Positions 8,901-16,514 of a stretch of 64,000 nucleotides of DNA are shown piece after piece. This DNA is from DASUGC01 sp035606665 (GTDB lineage Bacteria; Acidobacteriota; Vicinamibacteria; Vicinamibacterales; SCN-69-37). Every line of letters begins with the position of its first letter. Position 1 is the stretch's first letter. Under the pieces are notes generated by a model. The model saw only the letters and a list, made by a program, of their open reading frames with translations, was not told where the DNA came from and made no database searches. The DNA is taken from NCBI GenBank assembly GCA_035606665.1, contig DATNEY010000053.1:142512-206511 (forward strand). Reading direction: 5' to 3'. Both the position numbers and the translations under genes were made by a program.

Positions 8901-9026
8901 CGCGGCATGGCGAACCGCAAGGATCTGACCATTCGATATTTCGAGTTCTTCAATCACTACCTGAAAGGTGCGCCAGCACCGAAGTGGCTGACTGAAGGAG
9001 TGCCGCTGCTCGACAAGAGCAGATAG
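5991..9026 (+). CDS. Prolyl-oligopeptidase (S9) family secreted serine peptidase
   Basis: The 1011-residue protein begins with a signal peptide (residues 1 to about 34). A WD40-like beta-propeller half follows, then an alpha/beta-hydrolase half with the triad Ser840 in GHSYGG, Asp936 in HGTADPT and His968 in GEGHG. This is the layout of dipeptidyl-peptidase/acylaminoacyl-peptidase relatives that cleave short peptides in the periplasm. Two Gly/Ala/Pro-rich inserts (about 117-168 and 204-242) break the propeller and make the protein longer than the usual 800-900 residues. The start is GTG, supported by GGAGG 7 bp upstream. It is followed 4 bp later by another secreted-protein gene, probably co-transcribed. 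Confidence 0.9.
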   Translation: MKVIRRSSSSSLARVAMLLAVLAATTYAVTSAQAPAKKALTVEDYTKWRSINAPELSGDGKWLTYGMAQTNTAPNESKPVLYLMNLQTNETVNVADASGGGFSSDSNWLAYTVDPSQGGRGGRGGRAGGNGAGAPGGGGGGAQTTPPQVTPQAPAEGRGANANQPQQPRRVELRNLSTGAIKAWQDIQSFTFSPNSTHLLLRRRPAQAAGAGAGRAGGDGAPAGGGGGAAGGAAAETPAGPRGVDYIIHNLATGRDQLLGSVGDVAFNKSGEFLAYTVDAAPKDGNGLFVFDLKNGRVNPLENDAKSYNRMTWNEDGTSVAVLKGADVDKMRERENVLVVYTNIASLAAPNAPALNPVILDAAKSDTFPKGWVVSDRAALSWSDDNQRVYFGMKKQVPTPAAARRPSTDEVADVDVWNTIDERIQSMQMIRQEQDRNFTFRSGMAVAGGKYIKLADETMRDIDIAIAGKWAVGRDQRGLVKDYGRPEADVYRVDTTTGERTLMFKKLMNPNGLGISPSGKSFVFWKDNRINVFDLDSGASKILGGTTAPNFSDMEDDHPGPKSSYGLSGYTKDGKAVIALHRYDLWMVPLDGSNATNLTNGYGTKNEIRLRIVRPVPLDPMAEYGPGGATAERQLVDLSKPITLSAYGEWTKKSGFFELANGQLKEIVYEDASFSTPVRAAKAETYLFTRQTFVEFPDLRISGADFKSSKKVTDANPQQGEYLWGRRLLFDYKNKKGLRLQGILAIPDDYKAGEKRPMIVTFYEKNSQNMHRYSAPSYVTGMGAVPMQAVTEGYLTMLPDIHFNTGSSHSDMLECVEAAVLKVIEMGYVDPKHIGINGHSYGGEGAAFIGVRSKLFAAVGMGAGVTDLYSDFNQSWGWTYQVSGGSGANGHDYYLYGQGRWGFTPWDNPEVYRFESAITHVKDAPAPFLIMHGTADPTVSFTEGMNFYQALRYYKKPAVLLAYPGEGHGLRGMANRKDLTIRYFEFFNHYLKGAPAPKWLTEGVPLLDKSR

Positions 9027-9030
9027 AGCA

Positions 9031-9888
9031 GTGCGGGCTCTCCTCGTCATTCTGGCGGCGACGGCGTCGTCGGTGTCTGCGCAGGCACCGTCGCTGCCGG
9101 ACGCGTTGACCAGGGCGGCGGACTACGTCGCGCAGTACCGGAGCAGGGTCTCGGGTGTGTCGCTGGAGGAGCAACTGCTCCTGACACAGATGAACATCAA
9201 CCAGGCAGTGCCCAGGCGCCTGACCTCGGACGTCGTGCTCGTCAACATCACGGAACGTCTGATGGGCCTCCGCGATCCATTCGCGATCGATACGAAGGCC
9301 CTGAGGGAGAAACAGCCACGGATCGTCCGCGAGCTGAGTGATCCGACGCTCGCGGCGTGGCGGCGCGTGCAGGAATTCACGCGTGAGAACGCGTTTCTTC
9401 TCGCATCCAACGTCGCCGTCTGGTACAGCGATCCGATGCTCGCGCTTCAGTTCATCGAGGCCGATCGGCAGTCGTCGATTACCTACAAGCTCGAGGGCGG
9501 CAAGCGAATCAACAACGCGCAGGTCATCGGCGTCGGCTTCAAGGAGAAGCAGGCCGACGGAAAGAAGTACATCCTCGGCACGCCATCGAACCCGTCCGCG
9601 TCAGGGCGGATATGGGTCGATCCCGCGACCGGCGCGATCCACCAAACCGAGCTCTGGATTCAGTCAGGGTCAGACGTCGCGCGCATCAACGTCGTCTACG
9701 CGCCCGACCCAAAGCTCAATCTTCTGCTGCCCAGGCAGGCCAACCACACGTTCGAGGAGTACGAGCGCGGCACCGGCATGTCGAACATGGGCGCCGGAAC
9801 CGCGGGGCGGCGCGCGACGTTCGACGCCAGCGCCAGGTACAGCAATGCGACGTACACGGCGATAGATATGACGAAAATCATCCGGTAG
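9031..9888 (+). CDS. Secreted protein of unknown function
   Basis: The 285-residue product has a clear signal peptide ending at VSA-QA (about residue 18). I do not recognise a named domain. The mature part is mixed alpha/beta with a helical N-terminal section and a C-terminal section (GRIWVDPATGAIHQTEL) resembling the beta-barrel tail of outer-membrane lipoprotein carrier-like proteins, in which a conversion of data to WVDPxTG is common. The GTG start lies 4 bp after the S9 peptidase stop, so the two are probably one transcript. Its TAG stop is the last three bases of a GTAG repeat foot. Confidence 0.65.
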   Translation: MRALLVILAATASSVSAQAPSLPDALTRAADYVAQYRSRVSGVSLEEQLLLTQMNINQAVPRRLTSDVVLVNITERLMGLRDPFAIDTKALREKQPRIVRELSDPTLAAWRRVQEFTRENAFLLASNVAVWYSDPMLALQFIEADRQSSITYKLEGGKRINNAQVIGVGFKEKQADGKKYILGTPSNPSASGRIWVDPATGAIHQTELWIQSGSDVARINVVYAPDPKLNLLLPRQANHTFEEYERGTGMSNMGAGTAGRRATFDASARYSNATYTAIDMTKIIR

Positions 9889-9944
9889 TGGGCCGGGCCT
9901 TTAGGCCCGGCGCGCTGCTCGGCGGCCCTGAAGGGCCGCCCTAC
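9885..9944. repeat. REP/BIME-like inverted pair of GTAG palindromes
   Basis: GTAG (9885-9888) is followed by the palindrome at 9892-9911 (GCCGGGCC-TTTA-GGCCCGGC). After a 9-bp spacer a second palindrome at 9921-9940 (GGCGGCCC-TGAA-GGGCCGCC) is followed by CTAC (9941-9944), the complement of GTAG. Two hairpins in opposite orientation, each with a GTAG foot, are the structure of a BIME made of two REP units. Each foot supplies a stop codon: TAG of the plus-strand gene and TAG of the minus-strand ABC exporter. Confidence 0.8.
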
Positions 9945-11887
9945 CCCAGCACTTGTTCCTCGTCCCTGTCGTGTGTCTTCTGACGCATGACCATGTCGTA
10001 ATACGTTCCGCGCGCGGCCATGAGATGGTCGTGCGTGCCGCGCTCGATGACCTTGCCGTCTTCCATCAGCAGGATCATGGTCGCCCGGCGGACCGTCGAG
10101 AGCCGGTGCGCGATGACGAACGTTGTGCGCCCGGCGAGGAGTCCTGCGAGTGCGCTCTGGATGAGCTGCTCGCTTTCCGTATCGAGATTGCTCGTCGCCT
10201 CATCCAGGATCAGAATCTGCGGCGCCTTGAGCACCGCGCGCGCAATCGCCAGCCGCTGCTGCTGGCCGCCTGAGAGCTTGACACCCCGCTCGCCGATGAA
10301 GGTGTCGTACTGATCGGGCAGGCGCTCGATGAATTCGTGGGCATTGGCGCGCTTTGCCGCGTCGAGCACGTCCGCGTCCGACGCGTTGTGACGCCCGTAC
10401 GCGATGTTGTCGCGTACCGATCCGTCGAACAGGAACACGTCCTGCTGGACGATCGCGAGAAGATCGCGGTACGTCTTCAGTCTGAAGTCGCGAATATCCC
10501 GGCCGTTCACCAGAATTCGCCCGCGCGTCGGATCGTGGAACCGCGCCACGAGATCGGTGACGGTCGTCTTGCCGGCGCCGCTTCGTCCCACCAGCGCGAC
10601 CACGGTGCCGCCGGGAACGCGGACGTTGAGGTCGCGCACTACCGGCCGGTCTTCGCGGTACTCGAACTCCACGTCCTGAAATTCCAATTCTTCGACGACC
10701 GCAGGTGCGTCGACGGCATCCGGCTTGTCGGGTTTGTCAGCCGGCAATTCCAAAATCTCGAAAACGCGTTCCATCGCCGCAAGCGAGCGCTGGAGCTCTG
10801 AAAACGAGTTCACGAGGTTCCAGACCGGATTCAGGATCAGGAACGTGTACCACTGGAACGCCATGATGTCGCCGATCGACGCGCGGCCCTGGATGTTCAG
10901 GTAGCCGCCGTACCAGACAATCACGACGCTCACGCCCGAAACCAGCAGGCCCCACGACGTCCACAGCACGAGCTCGCGCCGGTGTGCGAAAAGTTCCTTC
11001 CGCAGGATGCCGTGCCGGCCGCGCATGTAGTCGAGCAGCTCGCGAATCTCTCGCCCGAACGCGCGGACGACGCGGATGCCCGAAAAAGTCTCGCCCACCC
11101 GGCCATCGACCAGCTCGGCGTCTTTGCGGATCGATCGATAGATCGGGCGGATCCGCCGGGCCGACACGAAGCTCATGATCATGGCGCCCGGAATGATCGA
11201 CAGGGCCATCACCGCCAGCCGCCAGTTCAGGTAAAGCACGACGCCGATCGCGACGATCAGCTTGATGATGGAAATCGCCGGCGAGACCACGGCCATCTGC
11301 ATCAGGCCGGTCGTCGTGTCGATGTCGCCGGTAAGACGCGACAGGATGCCGCCCGTCTTCATGTCCCAGAGTTTGGGCAGCGGAAGATGCAGGAACCGAT
11401 CGAACAGCGCCCGCCGGAGCGAGAGCATGACGCGGGTGTTCAGGACGCGTTGCCGGTAGTCGCGCAGCATCGACACCAGGCTCGAGAGCACGATGACCGT
11501 CAGGAACGTCGCGCCGGCGAGGTTGATCCAGCTGATGCGTGACGCGACGTCGAGCGAAGAGTTCAGAAGGACACGGTCGATGATGAACCGCATGAACAGC
11601 GGCTCCACCATCTGCAGGCCGGCCCCCGTCAGTGACAGGGCGAATACGGCAAAGACCGCGAACCAATGCGGCTTCAGCCACCGCAGGTATTCGCGCATGT
11701 ACTCGCGGCGCCTGAGCTTCTTCTCGGGCGCCGCAGCAGCGGTGCGTTTGTCCTCCGGTTCGTCCGCCTCCGGCTGCTTGTCCTTCTTGGACTCAGCATC
11801 CTCCTCGTTGTCGAGAGTCCGCTGGCGGTACTTGTGAACGAAGTCCTTGTACCGTCGGCGCGACGAACGAGGCGCTTCTCTCTTCAT
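9941..11887 (-). CDS. ABC transporter, fused permease-ATPase (exporter type)
   Basis: The 648-residue half-transporter has a charged cytoplasmic N-terminal extension (about 1-65). Six membrane helices follow (about 72-360), then a nucleotide-binding domain with Walker A GRSGAGKTT (434-442), signature LSGGQQQR (538-545), Walker B ILILDEAT (558-565) and the switch His594. This is the MsbA/BmrA class, which works as a homodimer and exports lipids, peptides or drugs; the substrate cannot be told from sequence. The N-terminal extension is Lys/Glu/Asp-rich and longer than usual. The gene stands alone, convergent with the secreted-protein gene, and its stop codon lies in a REP-like element. Confidence 0.93.
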   Translation of the reverse strand: MKREAPRSSRRRYKDFVHKYRQRTLDNEEDAESKKDKQPEADEPEDKRTAAAAPEKKLRRREYMREYLRWLKPHWFAVFAVFALSLTGAGLQMVEPLFMRFIIDRVLLNSSLDVASRISWINLAGATFLTVIVLSSLVSMLRDYRQRVLNTRVMLSLRRALFDRFLHLPLPKLWDMKTGGILSRLTGDIDTTTGLMQMAVVSPAISIIKLIVAIGVVLYLNWRLAVMALSIIPGAMIMSFVSARRIRPIYRSIRKDAELVDGRVGETFSGIRVVRAFGREIRELLDYMRGRHGILRKELFAHRRELVLWTSWGLLVSGVSVVIVWYGGYLNIQGRASIGDIMAFQWYTFLILNPVWNLVNSFSELQRSLAAMERVFEILELPADKPDKPDAVDAPAVVEELEFQDVEFEYREDRPVVRDLNVRVPGGTVVALVGRSGAGKTTVTDLVARFHDPTRGRILVNGRDIRDFRLKTYRDLLAIVQQDVFLFDGSVRDNIAYGRHNASDADVLDAAKRANAHEFIERLPDQYDTFIGERGVKLSGGQQQRLAIARAVLKAPQILILDEATSNLDTESEQLIQSALAGLLAGRTTFVIAHRLSTVRRATMILLMEDGKVIERGTHDHLMAARGTYYDMVMRQKTHDRDEEQVLG

Positions 11888-11979
11888 CCATTGGGGAAGT
11901 TACAACTAACCAGACGCAAGTCACAACTTCGGACCGATTTCATTCTGGCGAACGGTCAGGATTCTGACGCCAGCGGTTT

Positions 11980-14037
11980 CTACCGGATCCTTGCGAGGCC
12001 CTTTCCAATGGCCACCAGTTCCCGGAAACCATCGACGTCCTGCGACTGGGACGCCGGCACCGTCAGGCGATCAACGCGCCGCATCAGCGCGTCCCAGCGT
12101 GCTTCGTTCCTCGGCTGGTCGCGAAGCAGCAGCCCGTACTCGGCCACCGCCGAGGCCAGCGGCAGATACTGGACGCGTCCACCCGCGCGAACCGGCAACG
12201 ACAGCAACTGGCTCGTCTCATCGTCCGGCAGCTTGTAGCGCGCCTTCACCATCAGCCACTCGCCACTGAAGTTCGAGCTCGACGTCGGCTGCGGAGCGGG
12301 ACGATCCACCCGCGCCTGGCCCTGGTTCTGGTATCGCAGCGGATCGACTTCCGGCCGCGAGCCGTCGAGGTCACGGTCGCCGCCGGCGCGTTCGGCGCCG
12401 ACGGGAATCACTTCGTAGAGCACGGTCACGGTCTGGCCGGCGCCGATTTCACCCGCATCCTTGCGGTCGTTGTTGAAATCGCGTGCGGCGAGCGCGCGGT
12501 TCTCGTACCCGATGAGCTTCCACGCCGCCACCACCGCCGGATTGAACTCGACCTGGAACTTCACGTCCTTCGCCACGGTCTCGAGCGTGGCGTCGCCCTC
12601 GTGAATCAGCACGCGTCGCGCTTCCTGGAGCGAATCGATGTAGGCGTAGTTGCCGTTGCCGCGGTCCGCAAGCATCTCCATCGTCGCGTCCTTGAGATTG
12701 CCGGAGCCCACTCCGAAGACGGACAGGAACACGCCGGAGTCCCGCTCGCGTTCGATGAGGTCGAGCAGATCGTGCTGGGACGTGACGCCGACGTTGAAAT
12801 CGCCGTCCGTCGCCAGAATCACGCGGTTGACGCCGCCGGGGATGTAGGCCTCGCGCGCGATCCGGTAGGCGGTGATGAGGCCCTGCGCGCCGTTCGTCGA
12901 TCCGCTGGCGTTCAGCCGAGAGATCGCGCCCTGAATGTAGTCGCGGCGGCTCGCCGGCGTCGGGCGCAGCGCCACGCCGCTGGATCCCGCATACGTCACG
13001 ATCGACAGCGTGTCGTCCGCCTTCAGCGTGTCCACGAACATCGAGAGGGCCGTCTTGATCAACGGCAGCCGCTCTGGCGGCGCCATCGATCCCGACACGT
13101 CGACGAGGAGCACGATGTTGCGCCCCGAAACTTCGCGGTTGCTCGTGGAGGCCGCGCGCGCGCCGATGAGCACGAGCTTGTGGCCTGGCGCCCACGGGCA
13201 GTCGCCGACCTCAGTCGTAAGCGCGATCGGCCGGCCGTCCCGCGGCGTTGCGTAGCCGAACCGGAAGTAGTTGATGAGCTCTTCGACGCGGACCGCGTCT
13301 TTCGGCGGGAGCTGTCCGCTCGAAAGGAAGCGGCGGACGTTTGCGTACGACGCGGTGTCGACATCGGCGCCGAAGGTCGAGAGCGGCCGCTCGCGTGTGG
13401 ACTGGAACCGGTTTGGATCGATCGGCGCGTATTTCTCGCCGGACTCCGGGTAGTACGGGCGGTAGTAATCGTCGCGGTAGACCTGGCCCATCTGACCTGA
13501 AGCTGCCGTTCCGCCGCCGCGTCCTCCACCTCCACCAGCGACTCCGCCGACAGCGCCACCGACGATGCTGGGAGGCGGAGGTGGGCTAGCGACCGGCAGG
13601 CCGGCCGCCTGACCCGCCTGGCGTTGCAACGTCATCGTGTCGGTTTTGCTCTCTGCCAGAGCCTCACTTGGTTTGGCGAGCACGACCGGCAGCGTCACCG
13701 TCGAGGCGCCGGCGGGCACTCGCAGAGTACGCGACGTCACCGGGTACCCGGCGAGCACGGTCCGGACCTCGTACGCACCGGCTGCAATTCCCGTGAATCG
13801 GAATGCGCCCTTGGCATCCGTCACGGCCTTCGCGACCTGCCGGCCGTTCTGTTCCAGCGTCACGGTCGCGCCCGCGAGGGGCGTGAGCAAGGCGTTGACG
13901 ACGGTTCCGGTGATGGTGGTGCTGGCCTGGGGGGCGGCCTGGGTCAGTGGGTCAGCGCCACTGGCGGATGGCAGCGCCACCATGAAGTGGGTGCAGGCGA
14001 TGAATCCCAGAACTGCGATGCGAAAGCGACCGGACAT
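11980..14037 (-). CDS. Secreted VWA-domain protein (YfbK-like, with carboxypeptidase-regulatory domain)
   Basis: The 685-residue protein has a signal peptide (1 to about 28) and a CarboxypepD_reg-like beta-sandwich (about 42-122). A Pro/Gly-rich linker (about 152-182) precedes a VWF-type domain with the MIDAS motif DVSGS (313-317) and a C-terminal DUF3520-like region. The order matches YfbK-type proteins, which bind divalent metal through the VWA fold; their role is poorly known. ATG 14037 is chosen because GGAGG lies 6 bp upstream; an in-frame ATG at 14049 and an ORF start at 14097 lack this. It follows the sigma/anti-sigma pair in the same direction, a common arrangement for such proteins, although a 138-bp repeat-rich gap separates them. 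Confidence 0.85.
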   Translation of the reverse strand: MSGRFRIAVLGFIACTHFMVALPSASGADPLTQAAPQASTTITGTVVNALLTPLAGATVTLEQNGRQVAKAVTDAKGAFRFTGIAAGAYEVRTVLAGYPVTSRTLRVPAGASTVTLPVVLAKPSEALAESKTDTMTLQRQAGQAAGLPVASPPPPPSIVGGAVGGVAGGGGGRGGGTAASGQMGQVYRDDYYRPYYPESGEKYAPIDPNRFQSTRERPLSTFGADVDTASYANVRRFLSSGQLPPKDAVRVEELINYFRFGYATPRDGRPIALTTEVGDCPWAPGHKLVLIGARAASTSNREVSGRNIVLLVDVSGSMAPPERLPLIKTALSMFVDTLKADDTLSIVTYAGSSGVALRPTPASRRDYIQGAISRLNASGSTNGAQGLITAYRIAREAYIPGGVNRVILATDGDFNVGVTSQHDLLDLIERERDSGVFLSVFGVGSGNLKDATMEMLADRGNGNYAYIDSLQEARRVLIHEGDATLETVAKDVKFQVEFNPAVVAAWKLIGYENRALAARDFNNDRKDAGEIGAGQTVTVLYEVIPVGAERAGGDRDLDGSRPEVDPLRYQNQGQARVDRPAPQPTSSSNFSGEWLMVKARYKLPDDETSQLLSLPVRAGGRVQYLPLASAVAEYGLLLRDQPRNEARWDALMRRVDRLTVPASQSQDVDGFRELVAIGKGLARIR

Positions 14038-14075
14038 TGGGGCCTCCATGTCCCTAGAACGGGGCCGCTTTGGAA

Positions 14076-14174
14076 ACTTGCAACCTACAACCGACAACCT
14101 GCAACCAACAAGTCCGGACCGCTTTGGCCGTCTGGCTTGTCCCTCAATTGCAGGTTGCAGGTTGTTGGTTGCAG
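14076..14174. repeat. Heptamer-array hairpin (CAACCTG / TTGCAGG words)
   Basis: The left part repeats CAACCTA, CAACCGA, CAACCTG, CAACCAA at exact 7-bp period. The right part repeats TTGCAGG, TTGCAGG, TTGTTGG, TTGCAG, the complement of the left words. The central part contains GGACCGCTTTGG, which resembles GGGCCGCTTTGG just to the left. The right arm ends one base before the TAA of the anti-sigma gene. Confidence 0.8.
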
Positions 14175-14175
14175 A

Positions 14176-15504
14176 TTATCGCCATGTCTTCCCACCGTTG
14201 GTCGTTATGAAGGTCCGGCCGTCGATCGTGCGGACTGTGGCCTGAAGGGCGTTCGAAGCGGCGACCGCGTCGAGGTCGGCGTCCGTCGGCGCCGTCACGC
14301 GGGTGAACGTTCGGCCGTCCGTGCTGAGCAGGACGAGGCCGCCCTTGCCTGCGAGCCAGCACACGTTCGGGAAGGGGGCCGCGCCCGCGGCGAGTCCCTG
14401 CGGTGGTGGATCGATCGCGATTGCCGTCCACACCATACGGTCGGGGGATCTCTCCACGGCGCCAGTCGCCAGAATTCGCCAGTGAGCGACGCCTTCGGCC
14501 TTGCTCGCGTCCGCGACCACCATGGCCGGTGCACCTCCGCGTCCTCCGCCTCGTCCGGCTCCGCCCCCTCCGCGTCCTCCGCCTGCACCGGCGCCGCCAC
14601 CCGCAACGCGGCTGAGCGTCAATGACAAGGCCTGGTCATTGGATGAGAACTCCGCGACCACGCGCGGCTCGACCCCAGCGCGGAAGGCAAATGACTCGCT
14701 CGCCGCACGCGTTTGTGCGTTCTGCGTCGGCACGATGATCGGCGCGGCTGCTGTGACCGCTGGTGTCGGCGTCGGTGTTGGCGGCGGCGCGATCACCGGC
14801 GGGGGCGGTGGTGCTGCCGCGGCAAGTCCACCGGCCACGCCGCCAACCACGCCGCCCACTCTGCCGGCCGGAGGCTGGATCGGAGCCGCATCCGGCTTGA
14901 CGGGGGCGGGCGCGGCTGGTTTCGCCACGCGCTCCTTGCGAAGTTGCGCTGCCGTCAGCTGGTCGAGACGCTGCACGGACTTCTGCTCGGCCAGTTGTCG
15001 ATTCGCCGCCCCGGCGCCGGCGGCTGCCGACGACTGGCCCTGCTGAGGCTGTGCACGTCCAAAGCCGCCGGCCGTCGGCGATGCAGACGCCGGCGCTTCC
15101 GCCGGCGCTGCCTTGCTCAAAGTAAGGTCGGCAGCAGGTGTTTCGCGCTGCGGTAGGTTGAGCCAGACCACGACCGTGGCCGCGATGCCGGCGGCGATTG
15201 GCAACCAGTACATCAACCGGTTGCGCTTGAACGGAAGGACAGTCGTTGCCGCTGCAGGCGTCGCAGCCGCCTCCTCGGTGCGAAAGAATGCCGCGGACAT
15301 TTCCTGGCACCGCGTGCAGGACGCGACGTGCATCTCGATCTCGCGCGCGCGATCCGCGTCGACTCCGTCGTCGGACCACGCCGCCAACGTCTCTGCGTCG
15401 AGGCAGGCGGGTCCGGCCTCGTGCGCCGCACCGGCATTCCTGCGCGCGCCCTTCAGGAGATGGTCGACTGAATTGTCGCGATCGAATTCGCTCGCCACAC
15501 CCAC
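14176..15504 (-). CDS. Anti-sigma factor with zinc-finger and Ycf48-like C-terminal repeats
   Basis: The 442-residue protein has an N-terminal anti-sigma zinc finger with His59-x3-Cys63-x2-Cys66 and one membrane helix (about 98-116). A long Ala/Pro/Gly-rich periplasmic region with a Gly-rich run at about 318-345 follows. The C-terminal segment carries repeated VERSPDxxxW, LLSTDGRTF and TTNGGKTW units that resemble BNR/Ycf48 beta-propeller blades. The finger should bind and silence the sigma factor encoded 3 bp upstream; the outer part may sense a periplasmic or surface signal. The start is GTG at 15504. The link between sensing and release of the sigma factor is inferred from family behaviour. 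Confidence 0.8.
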   Translation of the reverse strand: MGVASEFDRDNSVDHLLKGARRNAGAAHEAGPACLDAETLAAWSDDGVDADRAREIEMHVASCTRCQEMSAAFFRTEEAAATPAAATTVLPFKRNRLMYWLPIAAGIAATVVVWLNLPQRETPAADLTLSKAAPAEAPASASPTAGGFGRAQPQQGQSSAAAGAGAANRQLAEQKSVQRLDQLTAAQLRKERVAKPAAPAPVKPDAAPIQPPAGRVGGVVGGVAGGLAAAAPPPPPVIAPPPTPTPTPAVTAAAPIIVPTQNAQTRAASESFAFRAGVEPRVVAEFSSNDQALSLTLSRVAGGGAGAGGGRGGGGAGRGGGRGGAPAMVVADASKAEGVAHWRILATGAVERSPDRMVWTAIAIDPPPQGLAAGAAPFPNVCWLAGKGGLVLLSTDGRTFTRVTAPTDADLDAVAASNALQATVRTIDGRTFITTNGGKTWR

Positions 15505-15507
15505 TCC

Positions 15508-16440
15508 CTATTCTCTTGAACGATCCGGCACGGTGCTTCTTGCGGAGCGATCGCCCTCCGAAGGCCCAAAGAGCTCGTCCAGGTCCAGCATTCCGGCGTC
15601 GCCCGCAACTGATTGAAAACACTCATGGATAGCCGCGTCATCGAGGCCGTGTCGATCGCGCAGGCACGTCTCAATCGCGGCCCGCAGGTTCCTGCGCGTC
15701 CGCGCGAGCTGGCGTGAGACGGTCGCCTCGTGCTCTCGCGTCATGCGGCCGATCGCCGCGAGCGTCATGTCCTGTCCGTAGTAACAGGCGAGTCGCAGGC
15801 GGTCGCGGGTCTCGAGTCCGTCAACGGCGGATGCGAGCGACTCGCGCATCGCCGCCAGGAATCGCGCCCTGTCGGCTGCCGGCGGACTCGAGTCGGCGCC
15901 GCCGGCGACCGCCGCGACCGACGCAGCGCCCGCCTTCTCCTCGTCCTCGTTCGGCAGCGGTTCGTGACGCCTGGACGTGCGCAGCTTGTCGATGTGTCTT
16001 TGCGACAGCACCGCGCGAAGCCATGTGCCGAGTTTGCTTCTGCCGTGGAAGTAGCGGAAGAGCGACTGTCGCGCACCGTCCTTCACCTGCAGACCGAACA
16101 GATCGGTATGCAGGGAGTCTCCGAGCTCCGATCCACCGGCCGGATCGATGGCCATCGCCGCGCGCGCCATCAGCGGCCGGTACTCGGCGATGAAATGCTC
16201 CCACGCACCTTCATCGCCGTCGCCGCACGCCACGGCGAGCGCCAGATCCTCGAGATGCAATGCAGACAGGTAGCGTTCGGCATCGATCGACGCCGCTGCT
16301 GACGCAGCCGCCCGCGCGTTCGTCAGGCTCGACGCAAGCGCCGCCTCGAACTGCTCGCGCGACACCCGCCATCGCCCCGCGTTCGACTGCTCGTACAGCC
16401 GCGCGGCGAGGGCCGGCTCAACACCCGACGGTGCGTGCAC
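15508..16440 (-). CDS. RNA polymerase sigma factor, ECF-like, with N-terminal extension
   Basis: The 310-residue protein holds a sigma region 2 (FIAEYRPLMARAAM, followed by LGTWLRAVLSQRHIDKLR) and a region 4 (DRLRLACYYGQDMTLAAIGRM... VSRQLARTRRNLR). It lacks region 3, as in ECF factors. About 90 residues precede region 2 and about 45 follow region 4, so it is longer than the usual 180-200 residues. The start is GTG 16440. It stands 3 bp upstream of its probable anti-sigma factor, in the same direction, and likely drives its own operon. The promoter it recognises is not evident. Confidence 0.85.
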   Translation of the reverse strand: MHAPSGVEPALAARLYEQSNAGRWRVSREQFEAALASSLTNARAAASAAASIDAERYLSALHLEDLALAVACGDGDEGAWEHFIAEYRPLMARAAMAIDPAGGSELGDSLHTDLFGLQVKDGARQSLFRYFHGRSKLGTWLRAVLSQRHIDKLRTSRRHEPLPNEDEEKAGAASVAAVAGGADSSPPAADRARFLAAMRESLASAVDGLETRDRLRLACYYGQDMTLAAIGRMTREHEATVSRQLARTRRNLRAAIETCLRDRHGLDDAAIHECFQSVAGDAGMLDLDELFGPSEGDRSARSTVPDRSRE

Positions 16441-16449
16441 AAAGCGATT

Positions 16450-16502
16450 GTAGGGTCGGGACTCGTTTCCTGACGATTAAGGCGGAAACGAGTCCCGACC
16501 CT
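16450..16502. repeat. GTAG-footed long palindrome (19-bp perfect stem)
   Basis: GTAG at 16450-16453 overlaps the start of a perfect 19-bp inverted repeat: 16452-16470 (AGGGTCGGGACTCGTTTCC) with 16484-16502, loop 13 bp. It fills the 74-bp gap between the fusion-gene stop and the sigma-gene start. The core word TCGGGANTCGTTTCC recurs in the palindrome inside the amidase gene (31511-31567). It lacks a T-run, so it is a hairpin element rather than a classical terminator, though it may end transcription. Confidence 0.8.
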
Positions 16503-16514
16503 GCCTTCCGCCGG

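Noticed and set aside
9885..9944. Terminal inverted repeats of an insertion sequence
   Set aside because: No transposase or target duplication is visible around the palindromes; REP/BIME structure fits better.
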